A program made the translations under genes and the position numbers. A stretch of DNA of 64,000 bases, taken from JANQJA01 sp047947185 (GTDB taxonomy: Bacteria; Pseudomonadota; Gammaproteobacteria; Pseudomonadales; Azotimanducaceae). Of this stretch, positions 17,528 through 26,460 are shown in pieces (positions within the stretch are counted from its first letter, which is position 1; each line of letters starts with the position of its first letter). The stretch is from contig CP170502.1 of the NCBI GenBank assembly GCA_047947185.1, forward strand, positions 1,054,001 to 1,118,000, given 5' to 3'. The notes beneath the pieces were generated by a model, which was given only the letters and a program-made list of their open reading frames with translations, did no database searches and was not told where the DNA came from.

Positions 17528-18634
17528 CTAGAGCTGAAATGGTGATGCGCTGCGGTACAGGGCAAGTCTGCGTTCATAGCGCCCCCGGGCACCCGCCCCC
17601 GCCGGTGTGCCCGCAACTGCCTGCAACTGAACGGCAATTGCCTCATCAAATTCACCGGCCCTGGCCAGGGCCGCGGCCAGCGTATCGAGGTGACCGGGCG
17701 CAGCGTCCTCTGCAACAACACTGCGGGCCAACCTGACCGCTTCTTCGCCGTTACAAATGGCGGGCGTCGGGCAAGCCGCCAGCAGCCAGGCAAGTCGATT
17801 CCTCGCCTCCATTTGCCCCTGATCCGATGCGGATTTGTACCACTTGACGGCTTCTTCAAAACTGCGCTCCACACCGCTGCCGGATCGATACATGTATCCC
17901 AGCGCATTCTGTGCGTCCGAATTGCCTGCCACGGCCGCGGATCGGTAGAGCTCAACCGCCGCTTCAGGATTCCGCGCCACGCCGGACCCGGCCTCATACA
18001 GGCGCCCAAGGAACAGGCTGGCCTCAACAGACCCGTTATCAACAGCCTTCTGGAGCCACTCGGCCGCGACCACCTCGTCTCGCTCCGTACCTTCACCATT
18101 AAAATACATGGCCCCAATGGGCCCATAAGCCGGCGCGTAACCCTGTTCTGCTGCGGCCTGATAAAGTGCCAGCGCCAGTCCGGAATCAGCCGAAACGCCC
18201 CGGCCACTTCGATACAGTCGGGCCAGGTTAACTGCCGCCGCGGCAAGCCCGGTCTCAGCCGCCTTTTCATACAAACGGGCCGCTTCTCCTGGTGCCTTAT
18301 CAACCTGTTCCGCAAGGATTCCCAACTGGTTCAACGCCAGCGCATTATCAGGATCGATGGTCCTGGCATTGTCCAGATCCCGACGCGCCAGTTCAAACCC
18401 ACCCATCAAACTGTAGGCAATGGCGCGGTTGGTCAGCGCCGCCACCTGATCCGCCTCGTTGAGGGCAGGATCATTCAGGGTTGATGACAGAATGGTGATG
18501 ACATCACCATAGCGTGCTTCGGCCGCAGCCACGGCGGCATCATCAAACGGGGAGGCTTGGCTGGTCAAAACAAACACAACCAGCAACCAGCAAGGGCAGG
18601 AAACTTTCCAACGGTTCTTCAAGTACATCTCCAC
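17528..18634 (-). CDS. Sel1/TPR-repeat periplasmic protein
   Basis: The 368-residue protein has a signal peptide (CWLLVVFVLTSQAS). An N-terminal TPR-like pair (ALTNRAIAYSLMGGFELARR) is followed by four to five Sel1-like repeats of about 36 residues, such as AAVNLARLYRSGRGVSADSG and AQNALGYMYRSGSGVERS, and a final TPR-like segment. The start is GTG at 18634 or ATG at 18628, and neither has a strong ribosome site. It lies 156 nt ahead of the lipoprotein gene on the same strand and so probably heads the secretion operon. Sel1 proteins scaffold protein complexes; the partner here is unknown. Confidence 0.75.
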   Translation of the reverse strand: MEMYLKNRWKVSCPCWLLVVFVLTSQASPFDDAAVAAAEARYGDVITILSSTLNDPALNEADQVAALTNRAIAYSLMGGFELARRDLDNARTIDPDNALALNQLGILAEQVDKAPGEAARLYEKAAETGLAAAAVNLARLYRSGRGVSADSGLALALYQAAAEQGYAPAYGPIGAMYFNGEGTERDEVVAAEWLQKAVDNGSVEASLFLGRLYEAGSGVARNPEAAVELYRSAAVAGNSDAQNALGYMYRSGSGVERSFEEAVKWYKSASDQGQMEARNRLAWLLAACPTPAICNGEEAVRLARSVVAEDAAPGHLDTLAAALARAGEFDEAIAVQLQAVAGTPAGAGARGRYERRLALYRSASPFQL

Positions 18635-18644
18635 AAGTTGAATC

Positions 18645-18670
18645 GTCCCGCGGGCAGCCAGCCGCGGGAC
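18645..18670. terminator. Stem-loop between GMC pair and secretion operon
   Basis: GTCCCGCGG and CCGCGGGAC form a perfect 9-bp GC-rich stem with an 8-nt loop. On the minus strand it lies after the stop of the small GMC-partner gene and 11 nt before the GTG of the Sel1 gene. No T-run follows, so it is either a weak or factor-assisted terminator or a structure in the leader of the secretion operon. Confidence 0.4.
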
Positions 18671-18730
18671 GCGGTCAACAAGGATAAACTACGCGCGTCA
18701 TCTGTGCACGACCTGCCGTCAGGCGAACCC

Positions 18731-19192
18731 TCAAATATCCCGGTAGATCTTGCCCCGGGCGATCACCGGTTCCAGCAGCGACAGGTCACCCGGTTCAACC
18801 TGGTTGCCAGCAGGAAATGGGGGCCCCGGCCTTGCGCCCAGGGCGGACAGGACGGCCGGGGCCTGGTAGTAGCAGGCCATGACCTCTCGTGCGAGGCGAT
18901 CCAGAAAGCCGGCGTGGCTGGTCCGAAGATCCTGCAGCCTGTCTTCCGCCAGTTGACCGGGCAACGCCGTCCCAAGTTTGTCCCGGGACCAGGCGTCGAC
19001 GTCGTCCAGTCCCCGGGCGAGATCGGGCAGCAGCTCAGGTGAGACGTCTGCCAACCATGTCTCAAATCCGACATCGGCGGCAGACGGCATTCGCCCATCG
19101 TGACTCGCGGGCACCATGAGATTCAGCAGGCTGTCGAGCGTCGCACGCTGCCGGGTGGTTAGAGGATGATCACTGCCAATAATTTTTGTCAT
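18731..19192 (-). CDS. Small partner subunit of GMC oxidoreductase (gluconate 2-dehydrogenase subunit 3-like)
   Basis: The protein has about 153 residues from ATG 19192; a TTG at 19204 would add four residues and overlap the GMC gene. The N-terminal LTTRQRATLDSLLNLMVP resembles the start of the gluconate 2-dehydrogenase subunit 3 family, whose members pair with GMC flavoproteins. It has no evident Tat or Sec signal, unlike many family members. The near-overlap with the GMC gene implies one transcript and a joint complex. Family assignment is by pattern and position only. Confidence 0.6.
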   Translation of the reverse strand: MTKIIGSDHPLTTRQRATLDSLLNLMVPASHDGRMPSAADVGFETWLADVSPELLPDLARGLDDVDAWSRDKLGTALPGQLAEDRLQDLRTSHAGFLDRLAREVMACYYQAPAVLSALGARPGPPFPAGNQVEPGDLSLLEPVIARGKIYRDI

Positions 19193-19196
19193 TTTC

Positions 19197-20867
19197 TCAG
19201 TCAAACAGGTTGGCCAGGTTCTGCTTCATTTTATCGGTGATATAAAGTGCAAGTGCCTGCATGGTGGTTGTCGGATTACCCGCCGCTGATGTCACAAAAA
19301 TGCTCCCGTCAACGATGAACAGGTTCCTGACGTCATGGCAACGGCCCCACTCGTTCACTACGGCGTTGGTTGGGTCGGTCCCCATCCTGGCAGTTCCCAT
19401 CAGGTGCCAGCCGGCATACCGCATAGGGCCAAAAGAATTGATGCGCCAGGCACCAGCAGCCTCCATGAGTTCACGGCCCCGCTCCAGGCCAAAGTCCAGC
19501 ATCTTCTGACTGTTTTCTCCCAGCCGGTAGGTGATTTTGGGTGCAGGAATGCCATGACTGTCACAGATCTTCGGGTCCAGCGTCACGGTGTTGGTCAGCT
19601 CCGGCAGGTCTTCAACACACACGCCACAATAGGCATCACTACCATAATACTGCCTGAAGGCATCATGGTGCGCCTGGCCCCAGGGTATGTCACCTGTCGC
19701 CATCCCCTGCTGCGCTGCCACAACGGCGGACGAGCCACGTGTGATCTGCAGGCCAAATCCTCGAACGAAGTTGTGTTCCGGCCTGGTTTCATAGAATTCC
19801 TGGCTGAGCAGGCAGGTACCCTGGGGACCCAGGTGTGAAGCGAGCCCTTCCTCAAAAACGCCGTGGACAATACCCCAGGGGTGCAACATCAGGTTTTTAC
19901 CCACCAGGCCAGAGGAGTTCGCCAATCCGTCCGGGAACCTTGCCGACACCGAATTCAATAGCAGTCGTGGTGTACCAACACCGTTGCAGGCCAGGATAAC
20001 GACTTCTGCCCGCTGGTGACGCTCGTTACCCTCCGCATCGTAATAAATGACACCAGTTGCCATTCCCTGGCTGTCGATGGTGATTTCGCGCACCCGACAC
20101 CGCGTACGGAGCTCCACACCACGCTGAATGGCCAGCGGCCAGTAAGTGACATCAGCGCTGGACTTTGCGCCCTGGGCGCAGCCCGATATACAGGGCCCCA
20201 GATTGATACATTTGTCGCGCCCGCCATAGGGTTCACTGACAATAGCGGCATCAGAAGGCCACCAGTGCCAACCCAGTTTGTTGAAACCGCGCCCGATAAT
20301 GTTGCCCATCTCGCCTATCGGCAGCGGTGGACAGGTGGGCGTCTTCGGCGGGTAGGCTGGATCACCCGCAAGCCCCGATACGCCAATGTTGCGATCGTTC
20401 TCGGCATAGAAAGGCTCCAGCGTGGCATAGTCGATGGGCCAGTCATCAGCAACACCATCCAGGGTCTTTACCCGGAAGTCCGATGGATGGAAGCGCGGAA
20501 AGTGCGCTGCATAGAGCACGGTGCTGCCACCGACGCCGTTAAAGTTGACGATAGAGATCGGCGAGGCCTCGGTATCATTGATCGGGTAGTCTGCTGGGAA
20601 ATTGCGCAGGTTCGGACTACTGGACCATTTGGTGCTCCGCAGGTGTTCCCAGTGCTGGAAGTTGGACGGATAGTCGCCGGAATGCATCCAGTCGCCCTGG
20701 TCCATACAGACAATTCGCATGCGTGTATCCGCCAGGTTCCAGGCTGCCGCAGCCCCCGTGGCACCGGCGCCTATGATAAGGACATCAACCACGTCTTCAC
20801 TCATCCGCCCGAGCATCCACTCTGCCAACTCATCCAGAGCCCGGATTGTAACAATCGCAACAGCCAA
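19197..20867 (-). CDS. GMC family oxidoreductase
   Basis: The flavoprotein has the FAD dinucleotide motif VLIIGAGATGAAAAWNLAD near residues 29-47, a GGST motif in VNFNGVGGSTVLYAAHF, and the C-terminal GMC signature HLMGTARMGTDP with the FIVDGSIFVTSAAGNPTTT segment. Catalytic His candidates are in the HLMGTARMG region. The ORF start at 20867 gives 556 residues, but MSEDVVDVLIIG at 20804 is the more usual GMC start. It probably oxidises an alcohol or sugar, passing electrons onward with the downstream small subunit. The substrate cannot be told from sequence. Confidence 0.85.
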   Translation of the reverse strand: MAVAIVTIRALDELAEWMLGRMSEDVVDVLIIGAGATGAAAAWNLADTRMRIVCMDQGDWMHSGDYPSNFQHWEHLRSTKWSSSPNLRNFPADYPINDTEASPISIVNFNGVGGSTVLYAAHFPRFHPSDFRVKTLDGVADDWPIDYATLEPFYAENDRNIGVSGLAGDPAYPPKTPTCPPLPIGEMGNIIGRGFNKLGWHWWPSDAAIVSEPYGGRDKCINLGPCISGCAQGAKSSADVTYWPLAIQRGVELRTRCRVREITIDSQGMATGVIYYDAEGNERHQRAEVVILACNGVGTPRLLLNSVSARFPDGLANSSGLVGKNLMLHPWGIVHGVFEEGLASHLGPQGTCLLSQEFYETRPEHNFVRGFGLQITRGSSAVVAAQQGMATGDIPWGQAHHDAFRQYYGSDAYCGVCVEDLPELTNTVTLDPKICDSHGIPAPKITYRLGENSQKMLDFGLERGRELMEAAGAWRINSFGPMRYAGWHLMGTARMGTDPTNAVVNEWGRCHDVRNLFIVDGSIFVTSAAGNPTTTMQALALYITDKMKQNLANLFD

Positions 20868-21061
20868 TTGAGAAGGCCGGCAGTTTTTGTCAGTTCTGGT
20901 CGCTCCGTGTCACCCAGGCGCCCCGGACAACCAGGTCTATCCACCCTGATTGCCTGTTTATCATGGACTTATCCGCCACTCCATGGCTGGCACGACATGT
21001 GCATCCTTCAAAAAGAGGACCGGCAGGACACCGGCGCCTGGGCGCCTAACGGGGAGACAGC

Positions 21062-22771
21062 ATGAGTCAGAACGATGACGGGTCTGGCAACAGGCAGGGA
21101 AAAGGCAGAAGCTATTCGCCCACCGAGGAACATCAGCTGATTGCATTTGTCCTAGACGAATGTGGGGGTCAGTTCGGCATTGAGGAGGCACGCGAAATTG
21201 CTGCCCGCCTCAACAAGAAAACCGCAAGCATTGTTGCCAAAGCCCGCAGCCTTAACCTTGATTACAGAACCGGGACACAACAGCCAGGTTGTATGGATAA
21301 GTCAAACGAAGCCAGGTCACTCGCCGTTGATTCATTTGATTGGCAGAGCGCCGAAGACTGGGCAGCCGCCCTCTCGACACTCCACGATGAATGGCACCTG
21401 CGCGCGGAAGACAGTCTCTGGGCCGTCAGGAAAAGTGATCTGCTGGCGAGTCTCCAGGCTGATGCCGATGCGATTGAGGCGGAAAGCCTCTTCTCATCGG
21501 AGGAGATAGAGGCGCGGCGTGAGTTACTGCGCTCAGAACTCGAGTCGTCCTTCCTGGAATCCATGACGGCAAAGATCAAGGTCTGGCCATCCCTGTTTCG
21601 GTCAAAGACACATGGATTTGAGGCGCTTGAGAAGAAGTTCAGGAAAAAGCGCCGCCAGGCAGAATACCAGGTCGCCCTTGAGAAATATCAGGAGCAATGC
21701 GCCCGGATCGCCGAACGCCCGGCAGAAGAACTGTTCGAACGGGCCATCATTACCCGTCGACGTTTCGACAGGACGGCCCCTGCAAGATCTGCCGCGTTCG
21801 ACAGGGAAATGGCTATCCTGGCGGCTTACGACAGGTATATCGCGAAGCTGGATCAACTACCCCATGAGGACATTGATGATCGCCTCGACAAACTCCGGGC
21901 CGAGTTCCTGTACGTTCGGCGGGCACGCGTCTGGTATGCAGAATTCGAATACCTGATTGACGAAACACTGACCAACGTCACTTCGGTCCCGGGCGGCGGC
22001 AACGAGTCACCTGTGCGCCTGCTCCAGAATGACTTTTTGCTGGTGATGGAACAGCGCCTGAACCTTTACTGGCGCCTGCACCAGGTCCGGGAGAAAGCCT
22101 TCGCAGATGCCAACACAGAGGCAATAGGTCGACTCGGCTACCTTGAAAGTACGCTCACCGAGTTGTACCGCCGCAGGGAGCGCGCAGACCTTTGCGACGA
22201 AATCATCGCAAATTTCCTGAATTCAGTAGAAAAGCCCAAAACGAAGCCATCAGCCCCAGGTAAAGATGACAGGGCAGGACTGCTGCAGATTGACCACGGT
22301 GCCAGGCGCGCTGCCTGGGATGACTTCAAAATGCGCAGTATCGATGGTGCCGCCAACATCACCCGACGCTTCAATGAATTGAAGGACATCATACGTTTCA
22401 CGCCGGAGTGGATCAGGGAGTACAAGATTTTCCAGGCAGATCTCCTGCTGCAACGGTCCATGGACGCAGGCCGAAAAAACACTGCTGCTGAGCTTAGGGA
22501 CGTCGAGAATTTTGTACATCGCCTGGTCCTTCGCATTGAGCTTGAACTGGAGATCGATATCGCCTATCGATCGCTGGAGCAGAAGCTGGTGCAGGCGGGC
22601 GACAACAACGATGCCCTGCGCACCGCCAATCGTGAGATGGCGGCCCAGATCAAGGCACGCGGTACCGATGAAATTATCAGGATCAAGCAGGAGTTCCTCC
22701 TGGCCAATGGTATCGACCTCCCAGGTCAGGCGAAATCGCGGGTTGTTTCCCTCCAGAAGTGGCGATCCTGA
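21062..22771 (+). CDS. Unrecognised 569-residue helical protein
   Basis: I do not recognise this protein. The start has a good GGGGAG ribosome site. Residues about 15-70 (SPTEEHQLIAFVLDECG ... LNKKTASIVAKARSLNLDYR) look like a small SANT/Myb- or HTH-like helical domain. The remainder is strongly charged and predicted helical or coiled-coil, with many Arg, Glu and Leu heptads (EKKFRKKRRQAEYQVALEKY). It has no signal peptide or TM segments and is likely cytoplasmic. It stands alone: the GMC gene upstream is divergent and the carbamoyltransferase begins 82 nt downstream. The N-terminal domain might bind DNA; this is a guess. Confidence 0.7.
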   Translation: MSQNDDGSGNRQGKGRSYSPTEEHQLIAFVLDECGGQFGIEEAREIAARLNKKTASIVAKARSLNLDYRTGTQQPGCMDKSNEARSLAVDSFDWQSAEDWAAALSTLHDEWHLRAEDSLWAVRKSDLLASLQADADAIEAESLFSSEEIEARRELLRSELESSFLESMTAKIKVWPSLFRSKTHGFEALEKKFRKKRRQAEYQVALEKYQEQCARIAERPAEELFERAIITRRRFDRTAPARSAAFDREMAILAAYDRYIAKLDQLPHEDIDDRLDKLRAEFLYVRRARVWYAEFEYLIDETLTNVTSVPGGGNESPVRLLQNDFLLVMEQRLNLYWRLHQVREKAFADANTEAIGRLGYLESTLTELYRRRERADLCDEIIANFLNSVEKPKTKPSAPGKDDRAGLLQIDHGARRAAWDDFKMRSIDGAANITRRFNELKDIIRFTPEWIREYKIFQADLLLQRSMDAGRKNTAAELRDVENFVHRLVLRIELELEIDIAYRSLEQKLVQAGDNNDALRTANREMAAQIKARGTDEIIRIKQEFLLANGIDLPGQAKSRVVSLQKWRS

Positions 22772-22853
22772 GCCAGGGCAGGCTGCGGCAAATGTTTGAC
22801 CCGGGGCCACATTTACCCAATCATGCGACCTGCATCAACCAACACGCTTCTGC

Positions 22854-24683
22854 ATGTACATTCTTGGCATTTCAGCCTACTACCACGACGCCGCGGCAGC
22901 GCTGGTCCGCGACGGGGAAATTGTTGCGGCGGCACAGGAAGAGCGGTTTACCCGCAGGAAACACGATGCCAGTTTTCCACAGCAGGCAATCAGGAGTTGC
23001 CTTGAGCTTGGTGACATACAGCTCGACCAGCTTGACGACATCGTCTTCTACGACAAACCCCTGCTCAAATTCGAACGCCTGATTGAAACCTACCTCAGCA
23101 ACGCCCCACGCGGCTTCCCATCGTTTGCCCGGTCAATGCCCATCTGGCTCAAGGAAAAACTCTACCTGAAAAGTGTGCTGAAAAAGGAACTGGGCAGCTT
23201 GCTGAACAACAAGTCTGCCGCCCTGCCCCGCCTGCTGTTCAACGAACACCACCAGTCACATGCGGCCTCCGCTTTTTTCCCAAGCCCGTTTGACACAGCT
23301 GCCGTGCTTTGCCTGGACGGTGTCGGCGAGTGGGCTACAACTTCAGCCTGGCGCGGAGCAGGTAACCGGCTGGAACCGCTCTGGGAAATCCGCTTTCCAC
23401 ACTCACTCGGCCTGCTTTATTCTGCCTTCACCTACTACTGCGGCTTCAAAGTGAACTCTGGTGAGTACAAGCTGATGGGGCTCGCCCCCTATGGCGAACC
23501 CGCGTTCAGGGACCTTATTCTCGAACAGCTGATTGACGTCGCAGACGATGGCACCTTCAGGCTCAACATGTCCTTTTTTGACTATCCAACCGGGTTGCGC
23601 ATGACCAATCGCCGTTTTGAGAGGCTTTTTGGTCAACCCGCGCGGGATCCGGAAACTGAACTGGGCCAGTTCCACATGGATTTGGCAGCGTCCATCCAGG
23701 CAGTTACTGAACTTGTGGTTACGCGCCTCGCCAGAACCGTTACCAGCGAGCTGGGTGCAACAAACCTGTGCCTTGCCGGTGGCGTTGCACTCAACTGCGT
23801 GGCGAACAGCCGGATTCTGTCGACCGGCGCAGCCCGGGATCTCTGGATTCAGCCGGCATCCGGGGATGCGGGCGGCGCCCTGGGTGCGGCGCTGAGTGCC
23901 TATCATGAATATCATGACCAGCCACGCAGGCCAGACGGCAACCTGATGCGTGGTGCCTTTCTTGGGCCGGCCTGGTCAACCGCCCGGGCCAGACAGGAAC
24001 TGGATGCAGTCTCTGCCATTTTTGAGGAACAGGCCGATAAAGACCTTTATGCCTATGTTGCTGATCGGCTTGCGGCTGGTGCTGTGGTCGGCTGGTTTCA
24101 GGGCAGAATGGAGTTTGGCCCACGTGCACTCGGCAACAGGTCCATCCTGGGTGACCCGCGTAGCCCGGAAATGCAGTCGGTGATGAACCTCAAAATCAAG
24201 TTTCGCGAGTCATTCCGGCCTTTTGCCCCCGCGGTTAATGAAGAATCTGCGCAGGCCTATTTCGACTTTGCAGGGAGCAGCCCTTATATGCTGCTGGTCG
24301 CAGAGGTAAACCCCGCACACCGACTGCCACCGTCGAAACAGGCAGGTTCCGGAATGGATCGCATCAACGAGCCACGTTCCACCATTCCGGCCGTCACTCA
24401 CCTGGATTACTCGGCTCGACTCCAGACCGTGAGTCGGGAAACAAACCCCAGGTTTCACGCGCTCATTGCAGCATTCCAGGCACAAACGGGTTGCCCTCTG
24501 CTGGTGAACACTTCCTTTAATGTCCGGGGAGAACCCCTGGTCTGTTCACCGACCGATGCCTATCGCTGTTTCATGCGCACCAACATGGATCTGCTGGTTG
24601 TCGACAACCTGGTGCTTGAAAAGTCTGACCAGCCAGCATGGCCTGAGGCATCGGATTGGCGGCATGAATTTGAACTGGACTAA
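22854..24683 (+). CDS. Carbamoyltransferase (NodU/CmcH/TobZ family)
   Basis: The 609-residue enzyme begins MYILGISAYYHDAAAALVRD, the YrdC/Kae1-like N-terminal domain of this family. NEHHQSHAASAFFPSPFDTA holds the metal-binding His pair, with LCLDGVGEWATT and LCLAGGVALNCVANSRIL further on. The C-terminal carbamoyltransferase domain has WFQGRMEFGPRALGNRSIL and PLLVNTSFNVRGEPLV. These enzymes transfer carbamoyl from carbamoyl phosphate, via carbamoyl-adenylate, to a hydroxyl of a sugar or natural product. The two following genes (SxtJ-like and DUF5989) form a conserved trio with it, which suggests the product acts at or near the membrane. The acceptor is unknown. Confidence 0.9.
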   Translation: MYILGISAYYHDAAAALVRDGEIVAAAQEERFTRRKHDASFPQQAIRSCLELGDIQLDQLDDIVFYDKPLLKFERLIETYLSNAPRGFPSFARSMPIWLKEKLYLKSVLKKELGSLLNNKSAALPRLLFNEHHQSHAASAFFPSPFDTAAVLCLDGVGEWATTSAWRGAGNRLEPLWEIRFPHSLGLLYSAFTYYCGFKVNSGEYKLMGLAPYGEPAFRDLILEQLIDVADDGTFRLNMSFFDYPTGLRMTNRRFERLFGQPARDPETELGQFHMDLAASIQAVTELVVTRLARTVTSELGATNLCLAGGVALNCVANSRILSTGAARDLWIQPASGDAGGALGAALSAYHEYHDQPRRPDGNLMRGAFLGPAWSTARARQELDAVSAIFEEQADKDLYAYVADRLAAGAVVGWFQGRMEFGPRALGNRSILGDPRSPEMQSVMNLKIKFRESFRPFAPAVNEESAQAYFDFAGSSPYMLLVAEVNPAHRLPPSKQAGSGMDRINEPRSTIPAVTHLDYSARLQTVSRETNPRFHALIAAFQAQTGCPLLVNTSFNVRGEPLVCSPTDAYRCFMRTNMDLLVVDNLVLEKSDQPAWPEASDWRHEFELD

Positions 24684-25071
24684 CATCAGGATTGCACCGG
24701 GATCGCCGGAAGAACTGCGCCGTTTTGGTATGGTGATGGGTCTGCTTGTCCTCGGGATATTCGGTGGCCTGCTGCCCTGGTGGTTCAGCTACCCCCTGCC
24801 GGTCTGGCCATGGTTGCTGGCAGTCCCATTGATGCTGGCCGCAATCCTGCGGCCGCCCCTGCTGGCCCGTCCCTATATCGCCTGGATGGTGATTGGTCAC
24901 GTCATGGGCTGGCTCAATACCCAGATTATCCTGCTCTTGATGTTTTACCTGATCATCCTGCCAGCAGGGCTTGTGTTCAGGCTAGGCAAAGGTTCAAATC
25001 ACAAGACTGCCCGCACCTACCGCCAGCCAAAAGAGAAGCGGGACCCAACACACATGGAGCACCCCTACTGA
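24664..25071 (+). CDS. SxtJ family membrane protein
   Basis: The 135-residue protein starts at ATG 24664 (MNLNWTNIRIAPGSPEELRR), overlapping the end of the carbamoyltransferase gene by 20 nt. A longer in-frame ORF from 24520 would overlap far more and is unlikely. Three hydrophobic segments follow (MVMGLLVLGIFGGLLPWW, WPWLLAVPLMLAAIL, and IILLLMFYLIILPAGLVF), then a polar, basic tail. Small SxtJ-like membrane proteins sit beside carbamoyltransferases in many genomes; their function is not established. Confidence 0.8.
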   Translation: MNLNWTNIRIAPGSPEELRRFGMVMGLLVLGIFGGLLPWWFSYPLPVWPWLLAVPLMLAAILRPPLLARPYIAWMVIGHVMGWLNTQIILLLMFYLIILPAGLVFRLGKGSNHKTARTYRQPKEKRDPTHMEHPY

Positions 25072-25223
25072 TGTGGGAACTGATCCTGGACCTCCTGGGT
25101 TACATGCGAACACGAAAGAAATACTGGATGGCACCCATCCTTATTGTGTTCCTGCTGCTTGGCGGGCTGATTGTGCTGACCCAGGGCTCTACCATCGCAC
25201 CTTTTATCTATACCCTGTTCTAG
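25071..25223 (+). CDS. DUF5989 family small membrane protein
   Basis: The 50-residue protein starts MWELILDLLGYMRTRKKYW and continues with one TM helix ending IAPFIYTLF, which fits the DUF5989 family. Its ATG overlaps the SxtJ stop as TGATG, so the trio is translationally coupled. The basic RTRKKYW just before the helix suggests an N-in orientation. It probably forms a small membrane complex with the SxtJ-like protein next to the carbamoyltransferase. Confidence 0.8.
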   Translation: MWELILDLLGYMRTRKKYWMAPILIVFLLLGGLIVLTQGSTIAPFIYTLF

Positions 25224-25260
25224 CGGTCAGCGGCAGAATTTGCCCGGAGCAGTCGGGCAG

Positions 25261-26454
25261 CTAAATCGACTGCCTAAGCCGGATCAGTGCCTCCAGCAGC
25301 AAATCGATTTCCTCTGCCGTGTTGTAAAGGTGCAGCGACGCCCGGCTGGATTCCGGCAGGCCGTAGGCTTCGTGGAGTGGTTGGGCACAATGAAAGCCGG
25401 ACCGGATCATTATTGCAAACCGGTTGCTGAGTATTCGCGCAAGCCCCTGTGCCGGCATGCCGTCCATCTGGAAGGTCACAATTCCCGTCTGGCTGGCCAC
25501 TGATTGGGGCACGAGCAGATGTACACCCTCAATTTTCTGCATGCCTTCCCGCAACCTTGCAGCAAGCGCGGCGGTATGTTGCCTGATGGCCGGAACACCC
25601 ACCCGATCAAGGTAGCCGACGGCGGCACCAAGCCCAATGACACCCTCAATGTTGGGTGTCCCCGCTTCTACTCCCCAGGGGAAAGGTCGTGCTTCAAATG
25701 AATCAATATGCGCCTGGTGAACCATCTCTCCACCGAGAAGCCTGGGCAGGACAGGGTTGCGCCCGCCTTCTTTCTGGTAGAGCACCCCGACCCCGCTGGG
25801 TCCCAGCATCTTGTGGCCAGAAAAGCAGGCAAAGTCACAGTCCAGTTCAAACACATCAACGGGTTCATGACCGACGGATTGGGACAGGTCGAGCAGCACC
25901 TCACTGCCGTACTGGTGTGCAATCCTGATGAGCTCTTCCACCGGGTGCCTGATACCCAGCGCATTGCTGATTGTGGCCAGGGTAACCAGGGACGGCCGTT
26001 TCTGGCTGATGGCCGCCTCGGCTTTCTCCAGGTCAATGCGCCGGTATTCGTCCAGTTCCAGAAAAAAGTGTTCCTGCGCGAGCCAGGGCAGCAGGTTGGA
26101 ATGATGCTCAACCACCGTCAGGGCAACGGGCCCTGACTGGGTTCGCGCGGCAACCAGGTTGAGGGCTTCGGTCGCATTTCTGGTGAAGGCTATCTCACGC
26201 GAATCAGCATTCAGAAAGCGTGCAACTGCCTCCCTTGATGCCTCAAAACGGTCCGTGGCTTCTTCACTCAGGCGATGCACCGACCGGTGAACGTTGGCTG
26301 TACATTCCGAATAGAAACCTGTCACAGCATCAATCACACATTGTGGTTTAAGTGACGTTGCGCCGGAATCCAGGTAGATCAACGGCAACTCTCCCAGTCT
26401 GCGACGAAGGATGGGAAAGTCGTTTCTGTAATCGGGTGTCAGTAATTCCTGCAA
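25261..26454 (-). CDS. SufS-like cysteine desulfurase / class V aminotransferase
   Basis: The 397-residue PLP enzyme opens with DFPILRRRLGELPLIYLDSG. It has the cofactor lysine in CFSGHKMLGPSG and the mobile-loop cysteine in IRSGFHCAQPLHEAYG, plus the EHHSN and GTPNIEG motifs of SufS/CsdA. The likely start is TTG 26454. No sufBCD, sufE or iscU gene is adjacent; the neighbour is a CapK-type adenylating enzyme whose stop lies six bases ahead. It may therefore be a sulfur donor or a lyase/aminotransferase in a dedicated pathway rather than in general Fe-S assembly. Confidence 0.85.
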   Translation of the reverse strand: MQELLTPDYRNDFPILRRRLGELPLIYLDSGATSLKPQCVIDAVTGFYSECTANVHRSVHRLSEEATDRFEASREAVARFLNADSREIAFTRNATEALNLVAARTQSGPVALTVVEHHSNLLPWLAQEHFFLELDEYRRIDLEKAEAAISQKRPSLVTLATISNALGIRHPVEELIRIAHQYGSEVLLDLSQSVGHEPVDVFELDCDFACFSGHKMLGPSGVGVLYQKEGGRNPVLPRLLGGEMVHQAHIDSFEARPFPWGVEAGTPNIEGVIGLGAAVGYLDRVGVPAIRQHTAALAARLREGMQKIEGVHLLVPQSVASQTGIVTFQMDGMPAQGLARILSNRFAIMIRSGFHCAQPLHEAYGLPESSRASLHLYNTAEEIDLLLEALIRLRQSI

Positions 26455-26460
26455 CTCAGC

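Noticed and set aside
20016..21065. 349-codon plus-strand ORF opposite the GMC gene
   Set aside because: It is antisense to conserved GMC motifs and has no recognisable domain.
25261..26454. Part of a suf Fe-S cluster operon
   Set aside because: No sufB, sufC, sufD, sufE or iscU gene is adjacent.
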